From positions 4,712,001-4,776,000 of the forward strand of contig NC_085108.1 in assembly GCF_030269925.1 (NCBI RefSeq): a DNA stretch of 64,000 nt. The letters are read 5' to 3'. Origin of the DNA: Bombyx mori. Taxonomy: Eukaryota; Arthropoda; Insecta; Lepidoptera; Bombycidae. Positions 21,236-32,999 of the stretch are shown here, piece by piece (position 1 is the first letter of the stretch; each line of letters opens with the position of its first letter). The notes under the pieces were generated by a model. The model was not told where the DNA came from. It made no database searches and saw only the letters and a program-made list of their open reading frames with translations. The position numbers and the translations under genes were made by a program.

Positions 21236-22984
21236 TCGCAATAACACCTTGTACGATTTGAATTTTAAAATGCGTATTAAAGTTAATTCGTGTTTTAATG
21301 TATCGATTACAGGCTGCATATCGATTACCGAGTATTACTGTGAACATCGGTTGGATGATTATCGATTTTAAATGTCCACTGTGTTTTTTATTCGCCGCTA
21401 CCTTAAGCATATCCGTTTTACGTTTTTTAAAACACTCCATGAAGCTTACTAGGGACAATAATATCGGCTTACGTAATCGCAGTATTTTACTATTGAGACT
21501 CAAGCCTCATTTCTCATCTGGAAGGGCATCCGGGCCAGCAGTAAGCATTCAATCCTAAAAAAAAACCTCATTTCTCAAGTTCGGAGGCGGCAATGACCAC
21601 TTAACGCTATGGTCTATAAAAAAGACCAAATATACTAAATTCAATTTACCAAATTAATTTTGGATGTTTAGTACAAAAAATACTTAGCGAAAATTTAGTT
21701 TTGAAAAAACGCCTAAGCCGAGAATTACGAAAAATCGATTAAAAATTCCATTGCGACAATAAAACCATTGGTTTACAGGAGTGACAATATAATATAATAT
21801 AATATTATATTGTCACAAGTATGGGACTTCGTAGCTCTGTGGGCGCACAATTTGAAATTTCAAATATCTCGTCGGTACGTACGCAAGAATCAAATCGATT
21901 TTCCCATTTACGTTACGTTAACCGAAAAACCGAATTAGACCGTTATCTAAAATCATTCGTGAGTTCAGACAAAGAATGTTTCTACTATCAGCCATCCAGC
22001 GTCGGATCTGACGCGCGGTAGATTAGCGTGAGATAAAATCGCGGATAACAGCAAAAAAAAAACATTGTTCGTTGCTATTAGAAAATTCTTCGTTTGAAAA
22101 TTCTTTGCCTTGTGGAAATTTAGCGTCAGCATTTGTTTAATACGCGTTTTCTATCTTCGTTTCGAACGTCAGCGTGTGCCGTGAGCCGTCAGGGAGTTGA
22201 CGGTGAGTTGTATCAGTTATTATTTCGCTGTCCAAGATATAAAAGTTGATATCGGAATTTGGATGAAGTGAAGTCGAAATTTCTATTAGTTTATTCACGA
22301 CCGCTTGGCGACAGAACTAAATAGAACCGATGCTGTGTAGACTCTGAATCGGTAACTAACCAAATCCAAAAGTATGTGTGTTTCGCATCCAAACCACTTA
22401 ACTGATCAACAAAGAAGTTGCGTATGCCCTCTGTTAGGGATATAGAAGAGGGCACGGAATGATTTTCACGCCCAGAAAAATAGAATTATTCACGAGGTGC
22501 ATCGACCTTAATGACATTTTAGCAGATTTAAAAATGAAGAACGTTGTGAATTGGGCTGTTCTTTCAACTTCTTATTTTTCTTGAAGAATCGATTTTCATT
22601 TATTTGAATTTTGTGTTACTTTTATTATTATTGTTACATTATTATAGCTTGATTCAATTTGAAATCAAATAAATTAAAATAAAATCAATCAAATAAATCA
22701 TTAGGGAAAACGTGCTGGATAACCCACGCTTTATTGAAGACAAAACTGTCGAGATCAGAATCCGGATGTAGAGGCATCACTCCGATATGAATAAACAAGC
22801 GTCTTAGCGGCATTAGCGACGGATCCGCCAAGGATATTTGCTTGGAAAATTCAAACATATTTTTATACAATTACAGCAATACATATATGATTTTTTGGTC
22901 CAGTAAGCAACGAGTCTTTGCAACAAAAAACAAATTCAAGTAAATCCAAGAGAATATAATGAAGAAAAAAGAACACTTATTGAT
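21230..22984. other. Mostly non-repetitive, no gene recognised
   Basis: It contains the hairpin at 21781-21816. A relatively CpG-rich segment at 22020-22340 includes CGTCAGCGTGTGCCGTGAGC. The open frames at 21156-21503 and 21298-21558 overlap on opposite strands and have no motif. Confidence 0.45.
21781..21816. repeat. Perfect 15-bp-arm hairpin
   Basis: GTGACAATATAATAT (21781-21795) and its exact complement (21802-21816) enclose the six-base loop AATATA. Confidence 0.9.
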
Positions 22985-23024
22985 AATCTATATGAAGGTG
23001 TGGCGTTTTGTAAAAAAAAATGTA

Positions 23025-23221
23025 TCGTCGAATCAACAGTTGACCTAGAAGAAAGTTCTAGAACGCATTAAAAATAGTCGATTCCTAATAATCTTGGCTT
23101 TTTTGAAACCACTTAAACAAAAGGAGAGAGTGTATTCGTAGCTTCAATCGACGGGCCAGCAGTTGTTTCAGACTTTACATTAAAGATAATCCTCACAAGT
23201 TATTTAATCGAGAGAGATTTT
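23025..23221 (+). repeat. Copy 1 of a 200-bp duplication adjoining a SINE
   Basis: CAGTTGACCTAGAAGAAAGT through AATCGAGAGAGATTTTTACT recurs at 26508-26702 with about 10% differences. In both places a SINE body follows at the same base. Confidence 0.85.
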
Positions 23222-23458
23222 TACTGATGGTAGGACCTCTTGTGAGTCCGCACGGGTAGGTACCACCGCCCCGCCTATTTCTGCCGTGAAGCAGTAATGC
23301 GTTTCGGCTTGAAAGCTGGGGCTGCCGGTGTACTGTAGAAACGGAGACTTACAACTCATATCTCAAGGCGGATGGCGACATTTTCGTTTGTTGATGTCTA
23401 TGGGATCCACACCATGTGGACCATGAGCTCCCCCCCTCCCATTATGAGCAATAAACAA
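23222..23458 (+). mobile_element. Bm1-type SINE body, diverged
   Basis: It starts TTACTGATGGTAGGACC. Many substitutions and a shortened 3' part (CACACCATGTGGACC) make it an older copy. Confidence 0.85.
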
Positions 23459-23572
23459 GATACGATCCCTCAAACTATCATCGAACTAGTTTCATCTCTT
23501 TCTAACTAATCAGAATTCTATACGTGCGACACGACAAGCATTTACATTTTTACAAGCGCGTTATTAGAATTA

Positions 23573-23980
23573 CTAGATGTCCCGCAGTAGTCGAAATTCG
23601 ACTATAATTAATTGGAATCGTAAGTTTGTACACTGTTATGATTGTATTTTATACTTCTATAATTACAAATTTCGCCAAGGCTACACTATAAAAAATATTA
23701 ATAAAGACAAACAATATTTAATCTATTCTCAATTTGAACACAGACGTCAAGAACAAAAGTTTGACAATAAATAGTATGCATGCGTGTGTGCGTCAAATAC
23801 ATGGTATGTAGTGTGTGTAATGTTTTCTTTATTGATTTAATGTATCTTTTATGCATTATTTAAAAAAAATATTAGCGTTGTGCACTTCTTCTCTATATTC
23901 CCTATAAGTGTGGAAAATTTCATACTACTCCGTCCGCGCAATTTTCATAAAAAGGGATACAAAGTTTTTGCTTTACGTAT
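23573..23980 (-). mobile_element. Helitron-like element (group H3)
   Basis: The CTAG end is at 23573-23576 and the hairpin TAGTCGAAATTCGACTA at 23588-23604. The other end is near CTTTACGTATTAA. It is the inverse of the copies at 15656 and 27835. The 65-residue open frame inside is shared non-coding DNA. Confidence 0.82.
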
Positions 23981-24375
23981 TAATATATAGATTATTTTAT
24001 GTCGGTTAATAAAACAGGTTAAGATACGTGTGTGTGTGTGTTTTTTTTTCAGTACACGAGTCTTGTTCGCTCTGAATGACATTTAAGAGGCAAACGTTAA
24101 TCATATGTGAAACGAACCGCCACTTCGTTCGGTAGTTCTGTTCTGACGGTAGTTTCGCAATTACACGGTGTTGCCAGATAATTTCGTTTTAAATATCTAC
24201 CATTTTTCAACAAAATCCCGTGAAAGGTTTACGAACATGGCTGTAGATTTCAGAGAATTTTATAGAAACGTTTTCGTAATAAGGCGTATTACTTAAAGTA
24301 TAATTTGTTACAAGAGATATAAACGAAAGATTAATGGCGAAATAAAAGTTTTTTTATTTGAAATAGCACAATTTT

Positions 24376-24503
24376 TCTCTTTCTTTTATTGCCTTTGTAG
24401 GCAGACGAGCGTACGGCCCACCTGATGGTAAGTGGTTACCGTCGCCCATGGACTTCAGCAATTCCAGGAGCAGAGCCAAGCCGCTGCCTACTGAAACCTT
24501 TCT
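24376..24503 (-). mobile_element. CR1/jockey-like LINE 3' end
   Basis: The reversed tail TTTTATTGCCTTTGTAGGC leads into GACGAGCGTACGGCCCACCT. The minus strand then encodes the remnant VGSGLALLLELLKSMGDG, a frame variant of the RQRLGSAPGIADVHERR end. Confidence 0.75.
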
Positions 24504-24581
24504 TCTACCTTTCTTCTGTATAACTACTGTCACCATCTCACCACTTAGTAAGCACTGGCTTGGTCTATACTTCTACCAACG

Positions 24582-24658
24582 CTGACTTTCATGGGCGACG
24601 GTAACCACTCATCATTAGGTGAGCCGTAAGCTTATCTGCTTACAAGGGCAATAAAAAA
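24582..24658 (+). mobile_element. CR1/jockey-like LINE tail, short
   Basis: CATGGGCGACGGTAACCACT through CTTACAAGGGCAATAAAAAA is present. It is inverted relative to the copy 80 bases to its left. Confidence 0.75.
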
Positions 24659-24660
24659 CA

Positions 24661-25598
24661 CACCCACACACACAAAACATGAAAATAGGACGCTTCCACT
24701 TATTGACTATCCGATAAAATAAGCTTTTTTATGACTTATTAATGAATAAAAATTAACATTTACAGCTTAATCGTCCGCGACTACTAATACTGTAATGTAT
24801 TAGAAGCATTGGAAATAAAATAATATAATGAGAATAAAAAATATAAGATTTAGCTGTAAAAGTATTTTTAATTGTGTCTAGGGACTAGCAAAAACCGAAG
24901 ACATTACTACATTAATGTTTTTAAATTTCCAATTAACTCGAAATATTATTCTGTATTCTGTAATTCTTATTCATATGGCAACACTGTTAATACCGAACGT
25001 CAGCTGAAAAGCGACATATTGATTCAATTACATATCAATTATTTATTAATCGACTGTTTTATAACGGTTTTTATATCTCCAACGTTTATAGAGCAAACAG
25101 AAACATAGACAAACTTAAACATAAAAGTCTTAAATACGAACTTAGTTTTGACATTTTCGTACTTATGAAAATACAAATAATTGGAGAAGGACAAAGAATA
25201 ACGCATGATTAATATTAATGTAAAAAAACATTTAAACAAAATTGGAATGTTCTAGATTGTCAGTTTATTATTTCCGACGTATCGGATGCTTCATAGCTTC
25301 CTACTTTTCTCTATTCTAAGCTGCGTCTAATGTTAATAAGACTGTTATTAACAATCGGCTATACTTTAAGATTAACAGATATGAATCTATAGCTCAAGAC
25401 GTAACAACCTTACATAGAATCTAAGTCGAACGGCCCTAGATCAAAAACGTCTGTTTTAAATTTACGAATTTGATACTTGTTTTTCCTTAACTATTCACTG
25501 GTGGTCTTAGAGGTGATTTGAGCTACGCGCGGACGGGTTGAGCTCACGGGCTCTAAGATATATCCGTTCGCGGTTCTTTTAGGCTCTCCAAGCAATGG
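24661..25598. other. No gene recognised
   Basis: This stretch is AT-rich. Overlapping opposite-strand frames near 24872-25239 have no motifs. Confidence 0.5.
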
Positions 25599-25692
25599 TT
25601 AGTTGACGTAGCCCACTGAGTTTCTCGTTGGATCTTCTCAGTGGGTCGCGATTTTTCAGGTAGATTCAGGGAAGCACTGCTCTTGCTAGGTC
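25599..25692 (+). mobile_element. Family B repeat fragment
   Basis: CCCACTGAGTTTCTCGTTGG through AAGCACTGCTCTTGCTAGG is present, broken by the next SINE. Confidence 0.75.
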
Positions 25693-25696
25693 TAGT

Positions 25697-26143
25697 GTTT
25701 TTTTTTAATTGCTTATATGAGTCGGACGAGCTCATAGCCCACTTGGTGTTTAATGGTTACTAGAGCCCATAGACATCTACAACGTAAATGCGCTACCCAC
25801 CTTGAGATATACGTTCTAAGGTCTCAAGTATAGTTACAACGGCTGCCCCATCCTTCAAACCGAAACGCATTACTGCTTCACGGCAGAAATAGGCAAGGCG
25901 GTGGCACCCGTGCGGACTCACAAGAGGTTCCTACCACCAGTAATTACGCAAATTATAATTTTGCGGGTTTGATTTTTATTTTACACGATGTTATTCCTTC
26001 ACCGTGGAAGTCAATCGTGAACAATTGTTAAGTACGTATTTCATTAGAAAAAATAGTACCCGCCTGCGGAATTCGAACACCGTTGCATCGCTAGACACGA
26101 ATGCACCGAACGTCATATCCTTTAGGCCACGACGACTTCAGCG
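25697..26143 (-). mobile_element. Bm1-type SINE, head plus body
   Basis: The reversed tail, full body, TAATTACGCAAATTATAATT and middle block are present, with a tRNA-like head ending GGCCACGACGACTT. The B-box is slightly altered (GGTGTTCGAATTCC). It interrupts family B material: pieces lie on both sides at 25599 and 26138. Confidence 0.92.
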
Positions 26144-26192
26144 TGTTAGCAAATTCTCTCAAGTTGAGCCTGTGAGCTCACCTACCTAGAAA
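26138..26192 (+). mobile_element. Family B repeat fragment
   Basis: GTTAGCAAATTCTCTCAAGTTGAGCC through GAGCTCACCTACC is probably the other half of the piece at 25599-25692, split by the SINE. Confidence 0.65.
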
Positions 26193-26507
26193 ATCGGTAA
26201 TAAGCAAGAATGGTATTCGCGCGATCAATCAGAAAGAACAATAAAAATACCTTCAGCACTCCTTATCCGCATTTCAGATATCTATCTACATCCATCAATT
26301 ATCAGCTACTTTTAAAAGGAGTTGAATCCGATAAAAATTCAAACAAAAAAGAAAATAGAAATTCAACGGAGTGACCTAAACGAGAAAACATCATCAACCT
26401 AGTCCGAGCCAATTAAATATGCATTATCACGGATAAATCAAAACAGTCGCATCTTTATATACCGGAGACCACACGTGTAGAGTTTTAAATGAAAAAAAAT
26501 ATGAATT

Positions 26508-26702
26508 GTCAAATCAACGGTTGACCTAGAAGAAAGTTCTAGAACGCATTAAAAACAGTCGATTTCTAATAACCTTAGCTTTTTTGAAGCCACTTAAACA
26601 ATAGGAGCGATTGTATTCATAGCTTCAATTGACGGGACAGCATTTGTTTCCGACTTTACATTAAAGATAATCCTCACAAGCTATTTAATCGAGAGAGATT
26701 TT
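26508..26702 (+). repeat. Copy 2 of the 200-bp duplication adjoining a SINE
   Basis: It matches 23025-23221 and ends at the same base before a SINE body. Confidence 0.85.
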
Positions 26703-26950
26703 TACTGGTGGTAGGACCTCTTGTGAGTCCGCCCGGGTAGGTACCACCGCCCCGCCTATTTCTGCCGTGAAGCAGTAATGCGTTTCGGTTTGAAGGGTGG
26801 GGCAGCCGTTGTAATTATACTGAGACCTTAGAACTTATATCTCAAGGTGTGTGGCGCATTTACGCTGTAGATGTCTATGGGCTCCAGTAACCACTTAACA
26901 CCAGGTGGGCTGTGAGCTCGTCCACACATATAAGCAATAAAAAATAAAAA
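26702..26950 (+). mobile_element. Bm1-type SINE, body only
   Basis: It is a complete body from TACTGGTGGTAGGACC to ATAAGCAATAAAAAATAAA, and is less diverged than its duplicate at 23222. Confidence 0.92.
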
Positions 26951-27101
26951 TAAAAGATCAACAACGTAAGTTGACAGTCTCCTCGATTTAGTTGAGAACG
27001 AAGAATGAGCTCTGAGATGGTGGATGTTTGAGTTAATTCTATCGCACAAAAAGGCGATTGCATGCAGCAGAGATGCGAATGCTGCGATGGATGTGTGGAG
27101 T

Positions 27102-27321
27102 GGTGGTAGGAGCTCTTGTGAGTCCGCACGGGTAGGTACCACCACCCCGCCTATTCCTGCCGTGAAGCAGTAATGCGTTTCGGTTTGAAGAGACCTTAGT
27201 ATTTACATCTTAAGGTGGGCGGCGGCATTTACATTGTAGATGTCTATGGGCTCCGGTAACCGCTTGACACCAGGTGGGCTGTGAGTTCATCCATCCGCTT
27301 ATGCAATTAATAAAAAAAACA
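27102..27321 (+). mobile_element. Bm1-type SINE body with deletion
   Basis: GTGGTGGTAGGAGC starts the body. GGTTTGAAG joins AGACCTTAG, so about 30 bases are lost. The tail is ATGCAATTAATAAAAAAA. Confidence 0.88.
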
Positions 27322-27469
27322 TGGAAATAACAGTTAATCTCATCTTTTTTTGTTCAAACTGTCGACACCGGTCAGGATGTTAGAGCGAAGCTATAAAACT
27401 ATTGTATCGTCAACGGTCCTTGACGCGTGTGCGAATTGTCGATTTTATCAGACGTATTGAAGTCAATGG

Positions 27470-27545
27470 AAATGGTGTTCAAAGATTCCGTTACATATTA
27501 AACAAAACTTAAATAAATACAAAGCTAATAAAAGCGTGTTAATAT
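27470..27545 (-). repeat. Family E fragment
   Basis: TTCAAAGATTCCGTTACATA and AAGCTAATAAAAGCGTG are the inverse of 1217-1275. Confidence 0.65.
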
Positions 27546-27834
27546 CAAGTCGCTACTGTTCAAATATATCAAGTGTATAATCTATGGCTACTGTCACGGA
27601 AGGTGTCGTTCAACAAAGATATAATCTGTTTGTCTGTCACTTTGACACTCATCTATATTGACACGTCAATAACGTGTCATCTACGACAAGCTATTTTAAA
27701 GATTCTCTTTGTTATTCTAATTCATTTGATTCATGCGCTCAACTAAAGTCAGTCAGTAGATTTGTAGAAACATTTTGAACTAATTGAATTCACTTGATAA
27801 CTTTAAAATAATTATTTTTAATTAATACGTGAAG

Positions 27835-28232
27835 CAAAAACTTTGTATCCCTTTTTACGAAAATTGCGCGGACGGAGGAGTATGAAATTTTCCACACTTA
27901 TAGAGAATATAGAGGAGAAGTGCAAAATGCTAATATTTTTTTAAAGTAATGCATAAAAGATACATTAAATCAATAAAGAAAACATTACACACACTACATA
28001 CCATGAATTTGACGCACACACGCATGCATACTATTTATTGTCAAACTTTTGTTCTTGACGTCTGTGGTCAAATTGAGAATAGATTAAATATTATTTACCT
28101 TTGTTAATATTTTTTATAGTGTAGTCTTGGCAAAATTTGTGATTATAGAAGTATAAAATACAATCATAATAGTGTACAAACTTACAATTCCTATTAATTA
28201 TAGTCGAATTTCGACTACTGCGGGACCTCTAG
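27835..28232 (+). mobile_element. Helitron-like element (group H3)
   Basis: It begins near ACGTGAAGCAAAAACTTTG. The hairpin is at 28201-28217 and the terminal CTAG at 28229-28232, followed by T. It is very similar to 15656-16065. Confidence 0.82.
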
Positions 28233-28284
28233 TTATTTTGAATTGGCTTTTAAACGTCAAATATGATGTATTTAAATAAAAATA

Positions 28285-28705
28285 ATATGTAGTTTAAAAA
28301 AAAACTAACAAAATACGCTTTTATAGAAAATCCAACTAAAAAATAGAAAATAAATTTTAATGAATTTGAATTAAAAATAGTGTATGAAAAAATGATTTTA
28401 TTGTAAAAAAAGCGTGGGGTGCATGGTATTAGTAGCTATAAATATTTTATGAACAGATATGAGTAGAAAGGTTATTTTGATAATATCCATTCATCCTTTT
28501 TCATTTTTTAGTTTAATTTCAATTTTTTCAAATTTTTTTTTTTATTTTTTTTTTAATATTGAATTGTCATCAGTCCTTAATAAGTATTCCAAATTTCGAG
28601 TTAATCCGACGTTTTGAAGGGGGTCAAAATCATGTTCAAATATTCCGTTACATACTAACATACATACCTACGTCTGAAGCTAATATAGGTAAGCGTAGGT
28701 ATTAA
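28285..28705 (+). repeat. Family E repeat, rearranged copy
   Basis: The block 28290-28420 is in the same orientation as 1425-1545. The block 28560-28700 is the inverse of 1217-1340. The two halves are therefore permuted relative to copy 1. Confidence 0.7.
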
Positions 28706-30232
28706 AAAGATACTCAATGTGTTCTTTGTTACAAATAAAATTTCGGCTACTGTATCGATTTATCAAATATTAAACACTCTTTGGTGTTGCTTAGTGACAG
28801 ATTCATTTCCCGCGCGGGAAATAGCAATAATTTTACTATGAAGAAGTCTCATCACTGTGTCTCAGCTTAAAGGATGAAACAGTAGTTATAATATATTGAA
28901 ATATCAGCCTATATCTAGAGAGGTAAGCGGAGATTTGATAGCCACTTTTTCTTCTTCTGTTAGATTATTGGGTCGCGCGGCTTGCGCATTTGCCGCAGAG
29001 CCAATTAAAAGGTTGGGAAACTACGGAATCCAAAAAAAAATCAGGATCGGATTCGGAAGGAAAAGATTAGGAAAGTTAGAGAATATATGAAAATACATAT
29101 ATAACTATGAATAAAATTAAATATGTACCTACATCATTAGATAATATAAAAAGACAATAAAGAATGCATAGATAAAAGAAAAATAATGGAAGTAGGAAAA
29201 GGAATATTACCCCCATTTGTAAAGCTAGAGACAAACAGAAATGACTTGCAACGAACTAAGTTATTTTTAAAGTAGACCGTGTTGTAAGAATGAATTTTTG
29301 GAATCCTAAATCAAATAATACGTCAGACTTAATGTCATTCCCTCTTTCTGCGTGTAAAGAAACGTCAATGTCAATTAAGTTAATGTCAATTGTTTTTTTT
29401 TAAATCAGAATTCTTGTTGACGCCTATTTCAAATAAAGAAACGAATCCAGAAGCATCCGAAATTAAGCGCGAAACGATTATATCTCATTAAATCGAATAA
29501 AATCCCTTTGCGTCTCTGTTTACGCTTAAAAAATAATTATGACATCAACGGACACCCACGTTTGTGTTTCGTTAAACGAATACGTCTAAGTTTTTGCGCT
29601 AGGATCTGGATTCCGCGGCCGTTTCGTCTTTTTCGCTTTTCGGCCCCTTTGATGCTTCGTATTCGAGATTCGACAATGGATTCGGAATTGTTTTCGGGCT
29701 TCGGCGTGATCCGTCCTTTATTCAAACGTGACTTAGAATTGAGTGTTTTGGGATATTTGTCAAATCGTTAATTATGTTTATGAGAGAGTAGAGATAAGTG
29801 TGTTGTTTGTTAGTTTTAAATGTTGATATGATTTTGTTTGATATTAATTTTTTTATCAGCGACTTTAATTTTGGCACCGGCACTTTGGCTATTTCATTGA
29901 CAAGCATCAGACGTCCTAGGAACTAATAAACCTATAAATTTCTTGTCTTAAGGTGGACCTTATATTCTAGTTTCTGTAGGCTCCAGTAGCGGTTAGATTT
30001 AAAAAAAAAGTGGTCCCAAAACTCCTTTGAAGCTTTCTTCCGACATAGAGTTTTTTGTCAAGCTAGTTTTAATACAATAGATTTGCTATTTACATAAGAG
30101 CCGTTGTGTTTTTATCTCCTACGCGTTTCTAAGCAATACGTCCGATGAGAGATCATTGGCACAGTTTTTTTGGCATATTAGGATAGGTTTCTGTCGCACT
30201 ACTATCAAAGCAAGATTAGTGGCGCGCAATTC
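28706..30232. other. No gene; CpG-rich segment at 29500-29770
   Basis: Opposite-strand open frames overlap at 29508-29771, with CCGCGGCCG and AT-free runs, but show no known motif. A worn SINE-like trace lies at 29948-29996. Confidence 0.45.
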
Positions 30233-30467
30233 ATTTTTTTTTAATTGCTTAGATTAGTAGAACGAGCTTACAGCCCTCCCGATTTCAAGTAACTACCGTA
30301 GCCCATAGATATCTACAACATAAATGCCGCCACCCACCTCGAGACAAGAGTTCTAAGGCCACAGTACAACGGCTGCCCCAGCCTTCAAACCTTAACGCAT
30401 TCACGGTAGAAATAGGCCATGTGATGGTACCTACCCGTGCGGACTCACAAGACGTCCTACCACCACT
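30233..30467 (-). mobile_element. Bm1-type SINE body, old
   Basis: It is recognisable from ATTGCTTAGATTAG to GTCCTACCACCAC, with many substitutions and the GCCGCC variant also seen at 36779, 51976 and 58524. Confidence 0.85.
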
Positions 30468-30754
30468 TTTAACATAGCACGTATTGCGTACAGTTTTCGA
30501 CCCATTAGCACCGAAATTCGGATCGAATTATCAATTTTATAATGGTATACTGAGTGCTACATACTTCAAATCCAAACGCAGGACTATTTCACGGCAGAAA
30601 TAGGCTCGACGTTCCTCAATCCACGACTTAAATTACTTGCACGGTAAACCACACGATTTTAGTGAATGCCAGAGCGCGGCTAGTTATATTTCAAAGATAT
30701 TGTATACACTTTTAATAAAGCAATTATTTACACATAAGACTCTCCGCCATTTTG

Positions 30755-30986
30755 CCTACCTAGGATTTTAGAGAGAAAACTGACAATCTCGAAAGACTTC
30801 TCATCACCGGTAAAGTGGAAGGATAGAGGCCTAGAGGGCGTAGTCCCATGCGTTGGCCCGATCAGATTAAGACGACTTTGGACTCCAGCATCAATGTCGG
30901 TATCCACTGCGCGGATGACAGAAAGGAATGGAAGAACACAGTCCTAACAAAAGTGCTCCGTAAAGATCACGACCCTCAGCACTGAA
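30755..30986 (+). pseudogene. Degraded LINE C-terminus (R-P-R-G-R-S-P type)
   Basis: One frame reads NLERLLITGKVEG, stop, RPRGRSPMRWPDQIKTTLDS, then DDRKEWKNTV and LRKDHDPQH with a stop. It is the familiar C-terminus of a lepidopteran non-LTR polymerase. The internal TAG makes it a pseudogene. There is no RT core. Confidence 0.8.
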
Positions 30987-31107
30987 GAATACAACACACG
31001 GAAGGGAGGAGGACACATAATCGATTTAATAGTCTCAAAATTCATATCCCAATACGATAAAAAACCGCGTGATATGCAGCTCAAGCGAACCCGTAACTTT
31101 TTAATTT

Positions 31108-31440
31108 TTTTATTTCCCTTGTAGGTAGACGAGCATACGGCCCACCTGATGGTGAGTTACTGTCGCCCATGGCCTTCAGCAATGCTAGGGGCAGAGCCAA
31201 GCCGCTGCCTACCGCTTAATACTCTCCACAAGCCTCGTTTGAAGAAGGACATGTCATAGCGCTCGGGAAACACCGTGGACTCATTCCATAGCCGGATGGT
31301 ACGTGGCAGAAAAGACCTCTGGAAACGCACTGTGGATGACCGCAGTGGCTCCAGATAGTACGGATGAACTCTACTCCGGTGGCGGGCGGTGCGATGGTAA
31401 AAACGAGATGCCGGTACCATCTCAAACAATTCCTCAGAGC
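31108..31440 (-). pseudogene. CR1/jockey-like LINE 3' end with C-terminal ORF
   Basis: Minus-strand translation gives RTARHRSRVHPYYLEPLRSS, FQRSFLPRTIRLWNES and FPERYDMSFFKRGLWRVLSG, ending in RQRLGSAPSIAEGHG. The known order ends with a stop and GGGCAATAAA-like tail, here reversed as TTTTTATTTCCCTTGTAGG. The RT domain is absent. One small deletion (NES for NELPS) is visible next to the copy at 36257. Confidence 0.85.
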
Positions 31441-31749
31441 ACTCCCCAAAAACTGTATATTATTTTAGTCTATTCGAATACGTTCCCCTAAAGCCTTACA
31501 GAATAAGAAGAACAAGATAATATATTGTGATCAAACAGATACATAAACGCATTATCAACTATTTATCTATTTCTAATTACTTTTACGGACTTAATCTTCG
31601 GTTTTTTATCGTCATTAAAATGTTTCGAATATTTTACAGTTTTCGTGGTAATTAACGACTTAGATGTCATTAATAAACACATATTTAAATAGCTTAACGA
31701 ATTGAATGAGAGCTTCAAGACCTGATTCTATATTTTTAAATGCTTTTTT
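31441..31749. other. No gene recognised
   Basis: AT-rich spacer with no supported feature. Confidence 0.5.
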
Positions 31750-31926
31750 TTCTACCTCATCGTTTGTAGCTTATTCTAGCTACTCATGAACCGGTAGGTG
31801 AGCTCACAGGGCTAAGCCTGACGTCGTTGGTAACACTAGCCCTAGCAAAAGCAGTGCTTCGCTGAATCTACCGCTGGATTGGAATCGCGACCCGCTGCGG
31901 AGATCCGGCGAGAAACTCAGTGGGTT
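31750..31926 (-). mobile_element. Family B repeat fragment
   Basis: It carries GGTAGGTGAGCTCACAGG, CTAGCAAAAGCAGTGCTTCG and CCGGCGAGAAACTCAGTGG. Confidence 0.78.
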
Positions 31927-32999
31927 TTGTTGTGTTGCATTGTGAAACTAATCGTTTCGACCTAAAATATTGAATAATCCTATTGGAATTTCCTTGTTAT
32001 AAGTGAACCTTGTTATTTTTTTTAATGTAGTTATAAATTTAGCCTTAATACGTTTTAAAATAGACAATTCATATTTTTCGTAATATTTAATGTTCATCGT
32101 AAAAATAACATAATAAAATTACTTTTCGTTCAGGTAAGAAATTTCGCGACTTTTTTGTCTTCATTCCGTATGCGTCTAAGAACCTTTTGTGACCACGGCA
32201 ACTGTAAAGTGATCTAACTATCAGCCCACCGAATTCCACTGTTGGACATAGGACATAAAGTGATAATATTAATTATATTCACGATAAGATAAGATAAAAC
32301 GCTAAACGTAAGAGATTCGGGAATACTCAAGCTTTGAATTCTTTTTTTTTTTAATGCAAACTCCAAATATATATAATAAATACTTTTTTGTACGCACAAG
32401 TAGGCCTAAAGATTAAGGCCTTGTGCGAATTTTCCTCATCATTAATGCATGTCGATGTTTATATTTTCCCTATGTACTCCGAAATGACTGGACCGATCCT
32501 AATGAAGTTTTCAGGTAATCTTCACATAAACCTAGCGGGTGTTCTTGTGAAGTTTGGTAGCGATCGGATGAAGAACGAATCAAAAATCGCTCATCAAAAT
32601 GAACCGGGATTGACTGGTTATTTAAAATTTTACAAGCTGCGTAGTATTCTTTAAATGTTTTATAGTAAAAAGGTCTTTCGTGTTTTAGTTTGTTTGAAAT
32701 TTAAAAATACGTTTATATGTTTTAAGAGGCTAGCTGTGTCTCTTGTAGTTAGTTAGAAACAAGGCTAAGATCATTTAAGTTCGTGTAATGGATAGCAGTG
32801 TCTATTATGGGTCATACGTGACACCACAATCGGGTATTCAGACATACAAAAAAAACATTACGTAATATCCTAAATTAATTATTTTTATTGTTATTCGGGG
32901 AAAAAAATCATGTACTCACGGTTTTGATTTTAATCAAGCGAACAAACACAGCATCACTTCACTATTATTAATATTGACACCACAAATAACGTCACACAA
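31927..32999. other. No gene; short LINE tip at 32219-32255
   Basis: The minus strand of 32219-32255 has TATGTCCAACAGTGGAAT, the VQQW tip of the LINE seen at 8140. The 88-residue frame at 32388-32654 has no family motif. Confidence 0.45.

Noticed and set aside
26828..27145. Pair of 84- and 105-residue minus frames
   Set aside because: Both span two SINE bodies and the spacer; frames inside SINE consensus recur at many loci.
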